A stretch of 64,000 bases of DNA from Emticicia agri (GTDB taxonomy: Bacteria; Bacteroidota; Bacteroidia; Cytophagales; Spirosomataceae). Below the pieces are notes generated by a model that saw only the letters and a list, made by a program, of their open reading frames with translations, was not told the origin of the DNA and searched no databases. Shown in pieces: positions 52,598-61,363 of the stretch. Position 1 is the first letter of the stretch; every line of letters starts with the position of its first letter. The position numbers and the translations under genes are program-made. The stretch covers positions 62,001 through 126,000 of the forward strand of contig NZ_SEWF01000005.1 in the NCBI RefSeq assembly GCF_004168285.1. Direction: 5' to 3'.

Positions 52598-53932
52598 TTA
52601 AATCATTTGCTTTCTTTTAATCTGAAGGTATTTGTTAATGGCTTCGATACTCAACAAATGTGGTTGAGTGATTAAGCCCTGAATACCTGATTTGACTAAT
52701 TCTTTTAATATTAACTGGTTCTGGCTCAAAAAATGTTTGCCGATTGTATTTGAATAAATCTCCCGTAGGTTGTTAGCAGGTTGGTTCACAAACGCTACAA
52801 TCTCAGAGTTTTCAAAGAAAACGACCAGAACCAGATGGTATTGAGCAATGGCTTTCAGGTATTGTAAATTCCGTTTCAGACTATTGATTGAATCGAAGTT
52901 GGTAAAAATGATTAACAGGCTTCTTTGTCTTACTTTATAACGGACAAATTTATAAAGTCTCTCAAAATCTGATTCGAGAAAATCTGTAGTCAGATTATAG
53001 AGCATATCATTAATAATGCCAAATTGCTTGTATTCACTTCTTGCAGGTAAATACGTACAGTTTTTTGACGAAAATGTTATCAGTCCGGCTTTGTCTTTTA
53101 CATCTAAAATTGACCTGGTCAATGCTACAGAACCATTAATAGCATAATCTAATAATGTTTGTTGATTAAAAGGCATTTTCATGCTTCTGCCCATGTCTAA
53201 GACCATATAAATGTCCTGACTTCTTTCTGCCTGATATTGATTCAGCATCAGGCGGCCTTGCTTGGCACTTGCTTTCCAGTTAATATGTCGGTAATTATCG
53301 CCATTCACATAATCTTTTATTTGTTCAAACTCAAGACTCTGACCAATTTTACGTATATTGGTTGTACTGGTCTCTGAAAAACTATTGGTCAGTGCATTAA
53401 TAGGCAATTTTTTAAACTGCTCAAACGAAGGGTAACAACTGATGGATGATAACTCCTCAAAAGTCATTTTACGGGCTACAAAACCCAAAAACGAAACACT
53501 ACATAAGATATTCGTATTCTGCCAGGTGTAGATTCCTCTCTGCGTAGGTCTTACTTCATACACCACTTTCTGATTCGATGCTTTTTTCAACAGCACGGCA
53601 ATTTTCCATATCCGCAATTGTAATAAATCGGGTAAGTCTTCATAAATAGTCAGAGTCAGGTCCATTGCAGCGTTATTTCTTAGCTGCAATTCAATCTGGT
53701 TTTCATCACCATTACTCAGTCTGTTAGGCAAAACCCTTCGGCTGCTAATCAACTGCGATTTGCTATAAAGTAAGATTGTTTCTACCAAAACCACTAAAAA
53801 AAGCAGAAACAGCAGTAGTTGACCCAATACAAAGCTAAGGTTCAGCACCAAACCTATACAAAACAGGCCGATGCAAATGCCTAAAACTATAAATGCTCTT
53901 GGCGTAAGATAAAACGATTTAAAGAAATTCAT
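52598..53932 (-). CDS. DUF58 domain protein
   Basis: 444 residues. Two N-terminal membrane segments (residues 13-33 and 35-52) are followed by a beta-rich domain (residues 60-190) and the DUF58 core INWKASAKQGRLMLNQYQAERSQDIYMVLDMGRSM with a vWA-like MIDAS-type DxGxS variant (LDMGRS). The start overlaps the MoxR stop (ATGA). DUF58 proteins pair with MoxR ATPases, probably as membrane-anchored vWA partners. Confidence 0.9.
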   Translation of the reverse strand: MNFFKSFYLTPRAFIVLGICIGLFCIGLVLNLSFVLGQLLLFLLFLVVLVETILLYSKSQLISSRRVLPNRLSNGDENQIELQLRNNAAMDLTLTIYEDLPDLLQLRIWKIAVLLKKASNQKVVYEVRPTQRGIYTWQNTNILCSVSFLGFVARKMTFEELSSISCYPSFEQFKKLPINALTNSFSETSTTNIRKIGQSLEFEQIKDYVNGDNYRHINWKASAKQGRLMLNQYQAERSQDIYMVLDMGRSMKMPFNQQTLLDYAINGSVALTRSILDVKDKAGLITFSSKNCTYLPARSEYKQFGIINDMLYNLTTDFLESDFERLYKFVRYKVRQRSLLIIFTNFDSINSLKRNLQYLKAIAQYHLVLVVFFENSEIVAFVNQPANNLREIYSNTIGKHFLSQNQLILKELVKSGIQGLITQPHLLSIEAINKYLQIKRKQMI

Positions 53933-54915
53933 CAGCGTGGAATCTCTACTTTTGAAAACAGATTATCAAGTACTTCATCTTCATTCACCCCTTCCATTTC
54001 AGCATCGGGTGTCAGAATAATCCGATGTCTTAACGTAGGTTTTGCCATACTTTTTACATCTTCCGGCGTTACAAAATCTCTGCCTGACAAGGCGGCTTTC
54101 GCTTTGGAGGCTAACATCAGCGCAATAGAAGCACGTGGTGAAGCACCTAACTCAAGTAATTTATAGTTTCTGGTTGCCTGAATCAGCAGCGTAATGTATT
54201 TTAGGATATTATCTTCAATAATCACCTGTCTCACATTCTGCCGTAATTCTTTCAATAACCTGATACTTAATACGGGCTGAAGATTGCTTACCACATCATT
54301 ATACGTTTCATAATTAAAACGTTTAAGCATCAGAACCTCATCGTCCGGTGATGGGTAACCGATATTTACCTTGAAAAGAAAACGGTCTAATTGTGCTTCC
54401 GGCAAACGATAGGTTCCCTCCTGCTCTATCGGGTTTTGTGTAGCCAGCACAATAAAAGGCGTATCCATCAGATACGTGTTGCCATCAATCGTTATCTGGC
54501 GTTCTTCCATCAGTTCAAATAAGGCGGCCTGTGTTTTGGCAGGAGCTCTGTTTATCTCATCTATTAATATGATATTACCAAAAACAGGCCCACGTCTGTA
54601 TTCAAAATCAAGGGTTTTCGGGTTAAACACAGAAGTACCCAGCACATCAGAAGGCATTAAATCGGGTGTAAACTGAATCCGTTTGAACGAAATGTCTAAT
54701 ACCTTACCCAATAGTTTACTCATCATGGTTTTGGCAACGCCCGGCACACCTTCAATCAGTATATGGCCATCGCTCAAAATGCCTATCAATATCAGGTCTA
54801 TTACCTCATCTTGCCCGAAAACAATCTGATTAAGCTCGTGTTTAATATCGCTCACAGCTTTGGTAACCAATTCAAGGTCTATTCTATTTTTAAATATTTC
54901 TTCTTCGTTTTCCAT
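53932..54915 (-). CDS. MoxR-type AAA+ ATPase
   Basis: 327 residues. Walker A in GHILIEGVPGVAKTMMSKLLG (about residues 74-84), Walker B LIDEINRAPAKTQAALFELMEERQ, FIVLATQNPIEQEGTYRLPEAQLDRF, and the C-terminal lid with GASPRASIALML and FVTPEDVKSMAKPTLRHRIIL. This is the canonical MoxR family, clearly distinct from the ATPase at 45326. It overlaps DUF58 by the ATGA junction and lies nine bases after the DUF4350 gene. Confidence 0.94.
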   Translation of the reverse strand: MENEEEIFKNRIDLELVTKAVSDIKHELNQIVFGQDEVIDLILIGILSDGHILIEGVPGVAKTMMSKLLGKVLDISFKRIQFTPDLMPSDVLGTSVFNPKTLDFEYRRGPVFGNIILIDEINRAPAKTQAALFELMEERQITIDGNTYLMDTPFIVLATQNPIEQEGTYRLPEAQLDRFLFKVNIGYPSPDDEVLMLKRFNYETYNDVVSNLQPVLSIRLLKELRQNVRQVIIEDNILKYITLLIQATRNYKLLELGASPRASIALMLASKAKAALSGRDFVTPEDVKSMAKPTLRHRIILTPDAEMEGVNEDEVLDNLFSKVEIPR

Positions 54916-54924
54916 TGGTAAGGT

Positions 54925-56175
54925 TTATGCTTGGTAAAAGGCGTTAATTCTCTGGTATAGGCTCATCAGGCTCTGCTTGGTAATTTCTTCCTGAGATTTA
55001 ATAAGTGTAATTTCATCAAAAATCTCACGGATACTCTCTAAACTCCTGCCTGTTTTCAGGCTGATTTTTTCTAATTCTGACTCCTGAAAATCTTTGATGT
55101 GGATATGAAAATTATGAGTGAGATACTCAAAAAACTGACCTATGATTTTGTCGGCAATAGATTTATGGTTTTGCTGTTGCCAGTAAAGCCCGCTTACTAC
55201 ACTAATATACGCCTCGCTATTATTTTTAGGAGTACTATAAATTGGAATAGGCTTCTGTATTCTTCGGTAATAAATTAACAGGAATAATGCTATACCTGCC
55301 ATAAAAGTATAAAAAGCCCATACTAAAGGCGGATTCTGAAAAATTACACGAAATACTTCGCTCCTGCCTATACCTGTCGAATCATTATCATCAAGGCTAT
55401 TTACTGTCCGATAATAATCGTCCCATATAATATTATTTTCGGCCAGATTTATTTTATCTGCTATTTTATTAAAAAACGTATAATTATCTTGATAAAGCAA
55501 AAAATAATTGCTCACCAATATAGGGTTATTACAGAGAAATATACGGCCATACCCACACTCAATTTCAAGCATCTGTATTTTGTTGGCATTATCTGTAATA
55601 AGGGTATCGATATCTGTTATCAGGTCGTTGCCTGGCAGATAGATAGAATCCAATACGGCTGTTATAGGTTTATGTCCCCATAAATGGTACTGTGTCTGGG
55701 TGCTATCTTCTCCGTTCCAGTTAACATTCCAACGGCTTTCGATCAGATAAGGTGGAAACGATACACTGAGGTTATTTTTTTGTGGAGAAGAATATAAAGA
55801 ATCTATTAGTTCTGCCGTAAGGCTGAAAGCACAAATAAATACATTGTTACCTTTACTGGCAAACGCTTTTAAATGGTTAATGGCAAAACTTGTCGGATAA
55901 AACTTGGGAGAGACAATAATGTAAGAAGTATTAGTGGTATTTCCCTCTCCCAGCTGGGTTAACTCAAAACTTATATTGTTTTCTTTGAATCCTTCTCCGG
56001 CGTTTCGCTTGAGCTCATCAAAAAAGAACTTGCAGTCATAAGGCTTGTAGGAATAGCGGCTTACTGTAAAAGACTTATCGAACTTCTTCTCAGAATTTAA
56101 TAATTTATTCAGAATAAGAAAGAGAAAAGTTACTACTATTAGTATAGCTCCTCCTATTATCAATCTACTTTTCAT
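54925..56175 (-). CDS. DUF4350 domain membrane protein
   Basis: 416 residues with an N-terminal membrane segment (residues 5-24) and a second at about residues 282-302 (VWAFYTFMAGIALFLLIYY). Between them is the DUF4350 region (SYKPYDCKFFFDELKRNAG, NNVFICAFSLTAELI, GRIFLCNNPILVSNYFLL, IIWDDYYRTV). A helical cytoplasmic-type tail follows. It overlaps the upstream gene by four bases (ATGA). The family is of unknown function and recurs in MoxR-DUF58 clusters. Confidence 0.85.
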   Translation of the reverse strand: MKSRLIIGGAILIVVTFLFLILNKLLNSEKKFDKSFTVSRYSYKPYDCKFFFDELKRNAGEGFKENNISFELTQLGEGNTTNTSYIIVSPKFYPTSFAINHLKAFASKGNNVFICAFSLTAELIDSLYSSPQKNNLSVSFPPYLIESRWNVNWNGEDSTQTQYHLWGHKPITAVLDSIYLPGNDLITDIDTLITDNANKIQMLEIECGYGRIFLCNNPILVSNYFLLYQDNYTFFNKIADKINLAENNIIWDDYYRTVNSLDDNDSTGIGRSEVFRVIFQNPPLVWAFYTFMAGIALFLLIYYRRIQKPIPIYSTPKNNSEAYISVVSGLYWQQQNHKSIADKIIGQFFEYLTHNFHIHIKDFQESELEKISLKTGRSLESIREIFDEITLIKSQEEITKQSLMSLYQRINAFYQA

Positions 56176-56903
56176 GCTTTTTTAGCCAGAAAATCTTTAA
56201 AAGTTTTTTCAATTTTTAAAAATGCAGGTTCAGAAACAGCAAAATTACCAAACCACAAATACTCATAATAATGTGTACACAGCATAAACAGTTTCAACCT
56301 GTCGCCCGAAAAAGCACTTTTTCTACTTAATTCTTTGGTATAATCCTGATTGGTTTTATCAATATTAAATTCTATGAGATGAGACTCATTCAGCATTTTC
56401 ATTACCCATAAATAGTAGAATCTTACCGCCAGACGATAATTTTTATCCTGAATACATTTTTCAATCTGACTACCTAAATCAACAGTATTGACCACCTTTA
56501 TATCCAGTTCTTCTGTCAGCAGTTCTGACGTAGTAACCGGAATATCAGGATTGCTTTTGAATCTGAACCCTCTGAGGTTTTTGAAGATAAGATAACAAGC
56601 CCCGACAATAGCTAAACCTATAATAATCCAGACTAACACCTGAAAAATTGAGGCAATGATTTCAATAATTCTACTTAGATCATTATTGGGCTTTTTGTCT
56701 TTCTGTACCGGTTCGCTAACAGGTTTTTGCTCACTCTTAAACTTATCTACATACCAGAGTTTCTCTTCACTTTTCTTCAAAGAATCGACATGGCTTTTGG
56801 CTAAAGTACCTTTATCGGCAAAAGACATTGTACTTGAAAACAGGAAACTCAACCCCAATATAGTTATTTTATTTATGAACAATGTCTTCAAGGTATTTTT
56901 CAT
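56172..56903 (-). CDS. DUF4129-like membrane protein of the MoxR cluster
   Basis: 243 residues. Signal-like N-terminus (residues 10-30), charged stretch (KSEEKLWYVDKFKSEQKP), one membrane segment (about residues 85-108, IIEIIASIFQVLVWIIIGLAIVGACYLIF), then a helical domain resembling DUF4129 (CIQDKNYRLAVRFYYLWVMKMLNE, NQDYTKELSRKS, HYYEYLWFGNFAV). That domain is linked to protease/transglutaminase proteins in other bacteria. Position between SpoIIM and DUF4350 supports the assignment. Its start overlaps the 3' end of the SpoIIM frame by 35 bases. Confidence 0.78.
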   Translation of the reverse strand: MKNTLKTLFINKITILGLSFLFSSTMSFADKGTLAKSHVDSLKKSEEKLWYVDKFKSEQKPVSEPVQKDKKPNNDLSRIIEIIASIFQVLVWIIIGLAIVGACYLIFKNLRGFRFKSNPDIPVTTSELLTEELDIKVVNTVDLGSQIEKCIQDKNYRLAVRFYYLWVMKMLNESHLIEFNIDKTNQDYTKELSRKSAFSGDRLKLFMLCTHYYEYLWFGNFAVSEPAFLKIEKTFKDFLAKKA

Positions 56904-57869
56904 AAGGGTATTTTTCAGTCAGCTTTTTAGAGTAAATAAAAAAGTACCAGATAACAACCAGCCAACTGCCTATAAAGACCAGCGACAAAAATAGCATTAC
57001 CAGTAAATTGTTATTCTGGAAGCCTTGTTTACCAAGATAGGTTACATAACTTTCTATCAGTGCCGCTATGGTGGTAAAAGGAACAGTTCCGATATAGATT
57101 TTTACACTTTCTGACAGGCCTTTTCTGAAAGCCTGTTTACGGGTGAGTGTACCGGGGAACAGAAAACTTAAGCCTAAGATAAATCCTGCCATGCACTCTA
57201 ATACTAATCCCATGAGTTCAAAAGTACCATGTAGCATAATAACAAATACGGCATCGGTCCCAAGGTTATTGTGAATAAAGAGCGAGAGAAAAGCTCCTAC
57301 CATTACCCCATTAGAAAAGGTAAAATAGAAACTCCCGATACCTAAACATATACCCGAAATAAAAAGAATAAGACCTACCCGAAGATTATTGGAGAAAATG
57401 GCTAAAAACATTTCTAAAGGAGACTTAGAGTCATATACGCCAAATGGCTCACCGTTTTTGATATTTTCTTCGGTCATTCTCACATAGTCTTTCCCAAGTA
57501 TTCCCTCAATAAAATCGGTATCAATAAAAGAGCAAATGTAGCCTAAAATACAGAAAGTAAAAAAATAGCAGTGGCTACCCAGAGTACTCTGATATTATGA
57601 CCAATGGTAAGCGGAAAATCTTTTACCCAGAAATGATAGAATGGGTTTTTATCTTGTTTTTGTTGAAGAAATATTTTCTTGTAAACCCTTGATGACAAAG
57701 AGTTTACGTATTCGTTTATTTTACTATGAGGATAATGTGTCTGAGCATAAGACAAATCGTTCATTAAATCAATGAAATCAGATGAAATCTCATCAGGATC
57801 TGTTTTTAAGTCGTTTTCAATCTCTTCCCATCGCTTAAAATTTTTATCAATAAAATTACTTTCTCGCAT
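56869..57869 (-). pseudogene. SpoIIM/DUF95 membrane protein, interrupted by a +1-base-repairable frameshift
   Basis: Two frames together make one SpoIIM-like protein. The N-terminal part (57869-57543: MRESNFIDKNFKRWEEIENDL ... LWVATAIFLLSVF) ends in a stop. The C-terminal part continues from about 57542 in another frame (LGYICSFIDTDFIEGILGKDYVRMTEENIKNG...), whose PFGVYDSKSPLEMFLAIFSNN stretch is the family hallmark. Adding one T to the minus-strand T7 run (A7 at 57559-57565) joins them seamlessly, through IFFTFCILGYICSF, to 333 residues. It may be a real mutation, a sequencing/assembly error at the homopolymer, or a slippage site. The family forms part of the RDD/MoxR cluster. Confidence 0.82.
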
Positions 57870-57975
57870 AGTGATATTTGAAACCTCAATGAAGCAAATT
57901 AGAAAATATATTTGATAAAGTTATATTTTTAAAAATAAAAAAAATAATTTTATCAGGTAACCGAGGCGTTCTAAA

Positions 57976-58749
57976 ATGAAAGCACTTTTTGTTCCTACTT
58001 ACCTGAATATTGACCTGAAATTTGAGTTGGCTCATGCAGGTACCCGATTTGGTGCCTATCTGATAGATTGGGTAATTAAATGGCTGTATTTATTAATTGT
58101 TTCTTCTATTACCAGTATTACCTTTCTGGGCAGTTCGGTTTTGCTTTCGTTCCTGGTTTATCTGCCACTCATCTTTTATTCATTTTTATTTGAATGGTTA
58201 AACAAGGGGCAATCGTTAGGAAAATATTTTCTTAAAATAAGAGTAGTAGGAGTTGATGGCAACTACCCGTCTGTTTACCAGTGTGCAACCCGATGGCTGT
58301 TTTTAGGAGCAGACACCTGGCTTATCTGGCTATTTGTTATCATTCATCCGGCCTTTTATTTTCTGGCCATTTTTAGCCCATTAATTGGCGGATTGCTGAT
58401 TTTATTGACTGATAAACATCAGCGTTTTGGCGACATGGCCGCTAATACAGTGGTGATTAGTACAAAACAAAAGGAGATTTATATAGAAGATACTATTTAT
58501 GCTTATGCTACCAAAAATAAGGGCTACCAGCCTAAATATCCTGAAATCATGCGCTTGTCAGACAAAGATATTAACCAGATAAAATTTCTGCTGGAAAGGG
58601 GTAGCGAAACGTTGAATCCTGAAATTGCCAATAAATTGGCCAGACACATCAAAAATCTACTGAAAATTGAAAGTAACGATGATAATTATGATTTTTTGAA
58701 ACAGTTGCTGAACGATTATAATTATTATGCCATCAATGAAATAAAGTAG
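57976..58749 (+). CDS. RDD-family membrane protein
   Basis: 257 residues. The RDD domain covers about residues 10-155: LAHAGTRFGAYLIDWVIKWLYLL (Arg and Asp of the name), FLFEWLNKGQSLGKYFLKIRVVG, and the final GGLLILLTDKHQRFGDMAANTVVI. Four hydrophobic segments. A cytosolic helical tail of about 90 residues follows. Divergent from the SpoIIM gene across 106 bases, and commonly found with MoxR/SpoIIM clusters. Confidence 0.92.
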   Translation: MKALFVPTYLNIDLKFELAHAGTRFGAYLIDWVIKWLYLLIVSSITSITFLGSSVLLSFLVYLPLIFYSFLFEWLNKGQSLGKYFLKIRVVGVDGNYPSVYQCATRWLFLGADTWLIWLFVIIHPAFYFLAIFSPLIGGLLILLTDKHQRFGDMAANTVVISTKQKEIYIEDTIYAYATKNKGYQPKYPEIMRLSDKDINQIKFLLERGSETLNPEIANKLARHIKNLLKIESNDDNYDFLKQLLNDYNYYAINEIK

Positions 58750-58753
58750 TGGC

Positions 58754-59545
58754 CTACTTAAATCCAAAAGTATAGCTTCCCCAATAGCTTTGCCAGTCGG
58801 CCTCGGTAGAATCAGTATGAGGTACCATCTGAACGGTACTAATCATAAATATGCCTTTGGGTTCAAAACTGAATGTTACTTTGCCTGTGGCATCAGTTCT
58901 GAATTTTCTTACATTCGGTTTTTCGATACCTTTTTGCCATACCAATAGCAAAGCATTTTCTACGGGTTTATTATCAAATAATACCTGAAATGTTAATGAC
59001 TCTTTAGCTATATATGGATTTTGCTGCGGTATCAGTTCTAAACGCATACCTGTGTTGCGGCGATAGAGTTCATTCTGTGTTTTTCCTACCTGCAAAAGTG
59101 TTTTTACACAGCGCTGATACATTTCTCTACCTTTTTTATTCAGTGCCCCGTGTTCTTTTCGCCATTGCAATACATTATCCAATCCTTCCTCTTTCAGATA
59201 CTCATTAAATTTATCTGCTTCTAACTCTATGTGTTTATTGGTATTGTTCAAGGCAATCAGGTGATTCCCTTCTTTTTCAAATTTCAGAAAATCATTCAGT
59301 TGCTGTTCATTAAGGCTACCACTGGTATTTTCTTCATCATCAGGTGAATAATGCGTATATTTAGCTACTTTGAATTTTGAAAAGTCAATTTCTTCTCCTA
59401 CGAATCCCTCGCCGACAAAAATTTTCAGATGTAGTTTTTCGCCTGCTTCCAAAAGAAACTTTTGTGGCTCAAGCCAGAACTCATGGGCAATAGCAAACAG
59501 AGAAGAAACAATAATAAGACTTAGCAGAAGGGATAGTTTTTTCAT
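58754..59545 (-). CDS. Exported DUF4198 domain protein
   Basis: 263 residues starting MKKLSLLLSLIIVSSLFAIAHEFWLEP; the frame runs 26 codons further upstream but that part overlaps the terminator region and is rejected. Signal peptide, then the DUF4198 hallmark HEFWLEPQKFLLEAGEKLHLKIFVGEGF. The C-terminal half has a predicted Ig/CNA-B-like domain (LLVWQKGIEKPNVRKFRTDATGKVTFSFEPKG). DUF4198 proteins often accompany metal-responsive or TonB receptor genes; substrate unknown here. Confidence 0.9.
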   Translation of the reverse strand: MKKLSLLLSLIIVSSLFAIAHEFWLEPQKFLLEAGEKLHLKIFVGEGFVGEEIDFSKFKVAKYTHYSPDDEENTSGSLNEQQLNDFLKFEKEGNHLIALNNTNKHIELEADKFNEYLKEEGLDNVLQWRKEHGALNKKGREMYQRCVKTLLQVGKTQNELYRRNTGMRLELIPQQNPYIAKESLTFQVLFDNKPVENALLLVWQKGIEKPNVRKFRTDATGKVTFSFEPKGIFMISTVQMVPHTDSTEADWQSYWGSYTFGFK

Positions 59546-59581
59546 TGGGTTGTTGAAGTAAAGCACAAATATACGAACATT

Positions 59582-59615
59582 AAAAAATCCTCTCAGTGGG
59601 CTGAGAGGATTTTTT
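59582..59615 (-). terminator. Terminator of the small conserved ORF
   Basis: AAAAAATCCTCTCAG (59582-59596) pairs perfectly with CTGAGAGGATTTTTT (59601-59615). It abuts the stop of the leftward ORF at 59616. Confidence 0.85.
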
Positions 59616-59819
59616 CTATACACTTAATTGTGTCCGACGGAAAGTTTTGTTCAGAATTCCCCGATAAATACTTCCAAATTTTTCATAACACCATTTTTTC
59701 AATTCACGTACTTCTCGGAAAGACAATAGTTTTAATGCTTTTTTTAACTCTTTTTCAAACAAACTACTTTCAAAACTTACTTTTTCCAGGATCACCTTCA
59801 CATAATCTAACATTTTCAT
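59616..59819 (-). CDS. Small conserved-looking protein
   Basis: 67 residues, MKMLDYVKVILEKVSFESS followed by LFEKELKKALKLLSFREVRELKKWCYEKFG and a basic tail. No membrane segment; highly charged and helical. A start at MLDYVK two codons later is equally possible. The frame ends directly at a strong terminator, supporting expression. It resembles small Bacteroidota proteins with the pattern LFEKEL...L..WCY.KFG, for which I know no function. Confidence 0.6.
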   Translation of the reverse strand: MKMLDYVKVILEKVSFESSLFEKELKKALKLLSFREVRELKKWCYEKFGSIYRGILNKTFRRTQLSV

Positions 59820-59960
59820 AAATCATTAATTGGTTAGAATGGTTATAGCGATTAGATAGGTGTAAATTTACCAAATATTTTTTTAAATAAAAGCAAGAGA
59901 AACTTTAATTTTTTATTAAAAAAATAATTCAATTAAATCGGGTAATATTTACACTTTGTA

Positions 59961-61184
59961 CTACTCTAACGCCTCAACTACTTCGGTTATTTCTTTGGTA
60001 ATATTAAAAAAAGATGAAATCTTCATCATCACCGCTTCCATCACGGCATCGGGGCATGAGGCACCACACGTAAGCAGAATAGTTGTTTTTTCCTGTTCAG
60101 GAATAAATGCAGTTGTTACTTCCTGTCTGGTATGCAGGTCATAATGCTGAATCAGATTTTTGTCTAAAATCTTATGTTGCGACTGTATAAAAAACGTAGG
60201 CAGTTTCTCTTCGCATAACTCTACGAGGTGCGAGGTATTGGAGCTATTGTACCCTCCTACCACTACGGCAAAGTCTGCTTCGTTTGTCAGCAACGCATAA
60301 GTTGCCTGCTGGTTATCGCTGGTAGCATAACAAAGCGTATCACGTGTATTGGCAAAGTGTTTCTCAACCTCTTGTGGTTGTAGTTGGTAGTGCGTAATCA
60401 TTACATGTTTCAGATAATCGGCTATAGCCTGGGTATCAGATGCCAGCATAGTTGTCTGGTTTACTACTCCGATACGCATCAGGTCTCTATCAGGGTCAAA
60501 GCCTTGTGAGTATTGCCCTTCAAAATCCTGATAGAACTGTTCTTTTGGTAATGAATGAGTAATGTATTGTGCCAGTAGTTGGGCCTCTTTCATATCATTT
60601 ACCACCACCGTAGGCGCATTCTCTTTGCTATGCGAAAAAGTGGCACGGGTTTCTTCATGTTTTGGTTTGCCGTGTACCACTATGCTATATCCTCGCTCGC
60701 CTATCTGCGAGGCACGATTCCAGACTTTCTCTACAAAGGGGCAGGTAGTATCATATTTATAAGGGTCTATCTGCAAAGCCTCTAATTGTTGCTGAATCTC
60801 TAAGGTTGTACCAAAAGCAGGTACAATTACCGCATCGTCCGGATTCAGTTCTTTCCAGTCAATCAACTGATTGCCTTTCGTATCCATCAGAAATTTTACC
60901 CCCTGTGATTGCAAATCAGCATTTACATCAGGGTTATGAATCATTTCGCTCAATAAGAAAATTCGTTTTTCCGGATTTTCATTCACTGTTTTATAGGCAA
61001 TCTCAACAGCATTTTCTACCCCGTAACAGAAACCAAAATGGCGGGCAATCAGAAACCTGACAGGACCTAAATCTAATATAGTAGGTGTAAAATCTTTCTT
61101 CAACCTGTCTTTGGTTCTGCGTATTTCTTTTATTTTGCCAATGACAGTACTCTTATAAATTTCAGGAATAACAAATGCTTTCAT
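59961..61184 (-). CDS. ispH: 4-hydroxy-3-methylbut-2-enyl diphosphate reductase (long type)
   Basis: 407 residues. Iron-sulfur cluster cysteines are Cys53 in RHFGFCYGVENA, Cys148 in TTCPFVEKVW and Cys285 in DTLCYATSDNQQ. Other landmarks are GKPKHEETRATF, IGVVNQTTMLASDTQAIA and VVVGGYNSSNTSHL. It makes IPP and DMAPP in the last step of the MEP pathway. The extended N-terminus (about 35 residues before the catalytic fold) matches the long form seen in Bacteroidota and cyanobacteria. Confidence 0.95.
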   Translation of the reverse strand: MKAFVIPEIYKSTVIGKIKEIRRTKDRLKKDFTPTILDLGPVRFLIARHFGFCYGVENAVEIAYKTVNENPEKRIFLLSEMIHNPDVNADLQSQGVKFLMDTKGNQLIDWKELNPDDAVIVPAFGTTLEIQQQLEALQIDPYKYDTTCPFVEKVWNRASQIGERGYSIVVHGKPKHEETRATFSHSKENAPTVVVNDMKEAQLLAQYITHSLPKEQFYQDFEGQYSQGFDPDRDLMRIGVVNQTTMLASDTQAIADYLKHVMITHYQLQPQEVEKHFANTRDTLCYATSDNQQATYALLTNEADFAVVVGGYNSSNTSHLVELCEEKLPTFFIQSQHKILDKNLIQHYDLHTRQEVTTAFIPEQEKTTILLTCGASCPDAVMEAVMMKISSFFNITKEITEVVEALE

Positions 61185-61276
61185 AAAGAATATGAGTGTT
61201 TTAATAATCAGTATGATTGAACAAAGATTTGCTTTTTTTGTTAATCATATAGTGTGCCCGATATACACGTATTGCA

Positions 61277-61284
61277 CAAAATTA
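61277..61284 (-). promoter_or_regulatory. -7 promoter element of ispH
   Basis: Minus strand TAATTTTG, an exact TAnnTTTG match, 93 bases upstream of the ispH start. Confidence 0.4.
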
Positions 61285-61363
61285 CAATATCTGTAAGATA
61301 AACTAAGGAATTATCCGTAATTTCGCACCAAATAGCCTTAGCTATATAAAAGAACATATTTTA

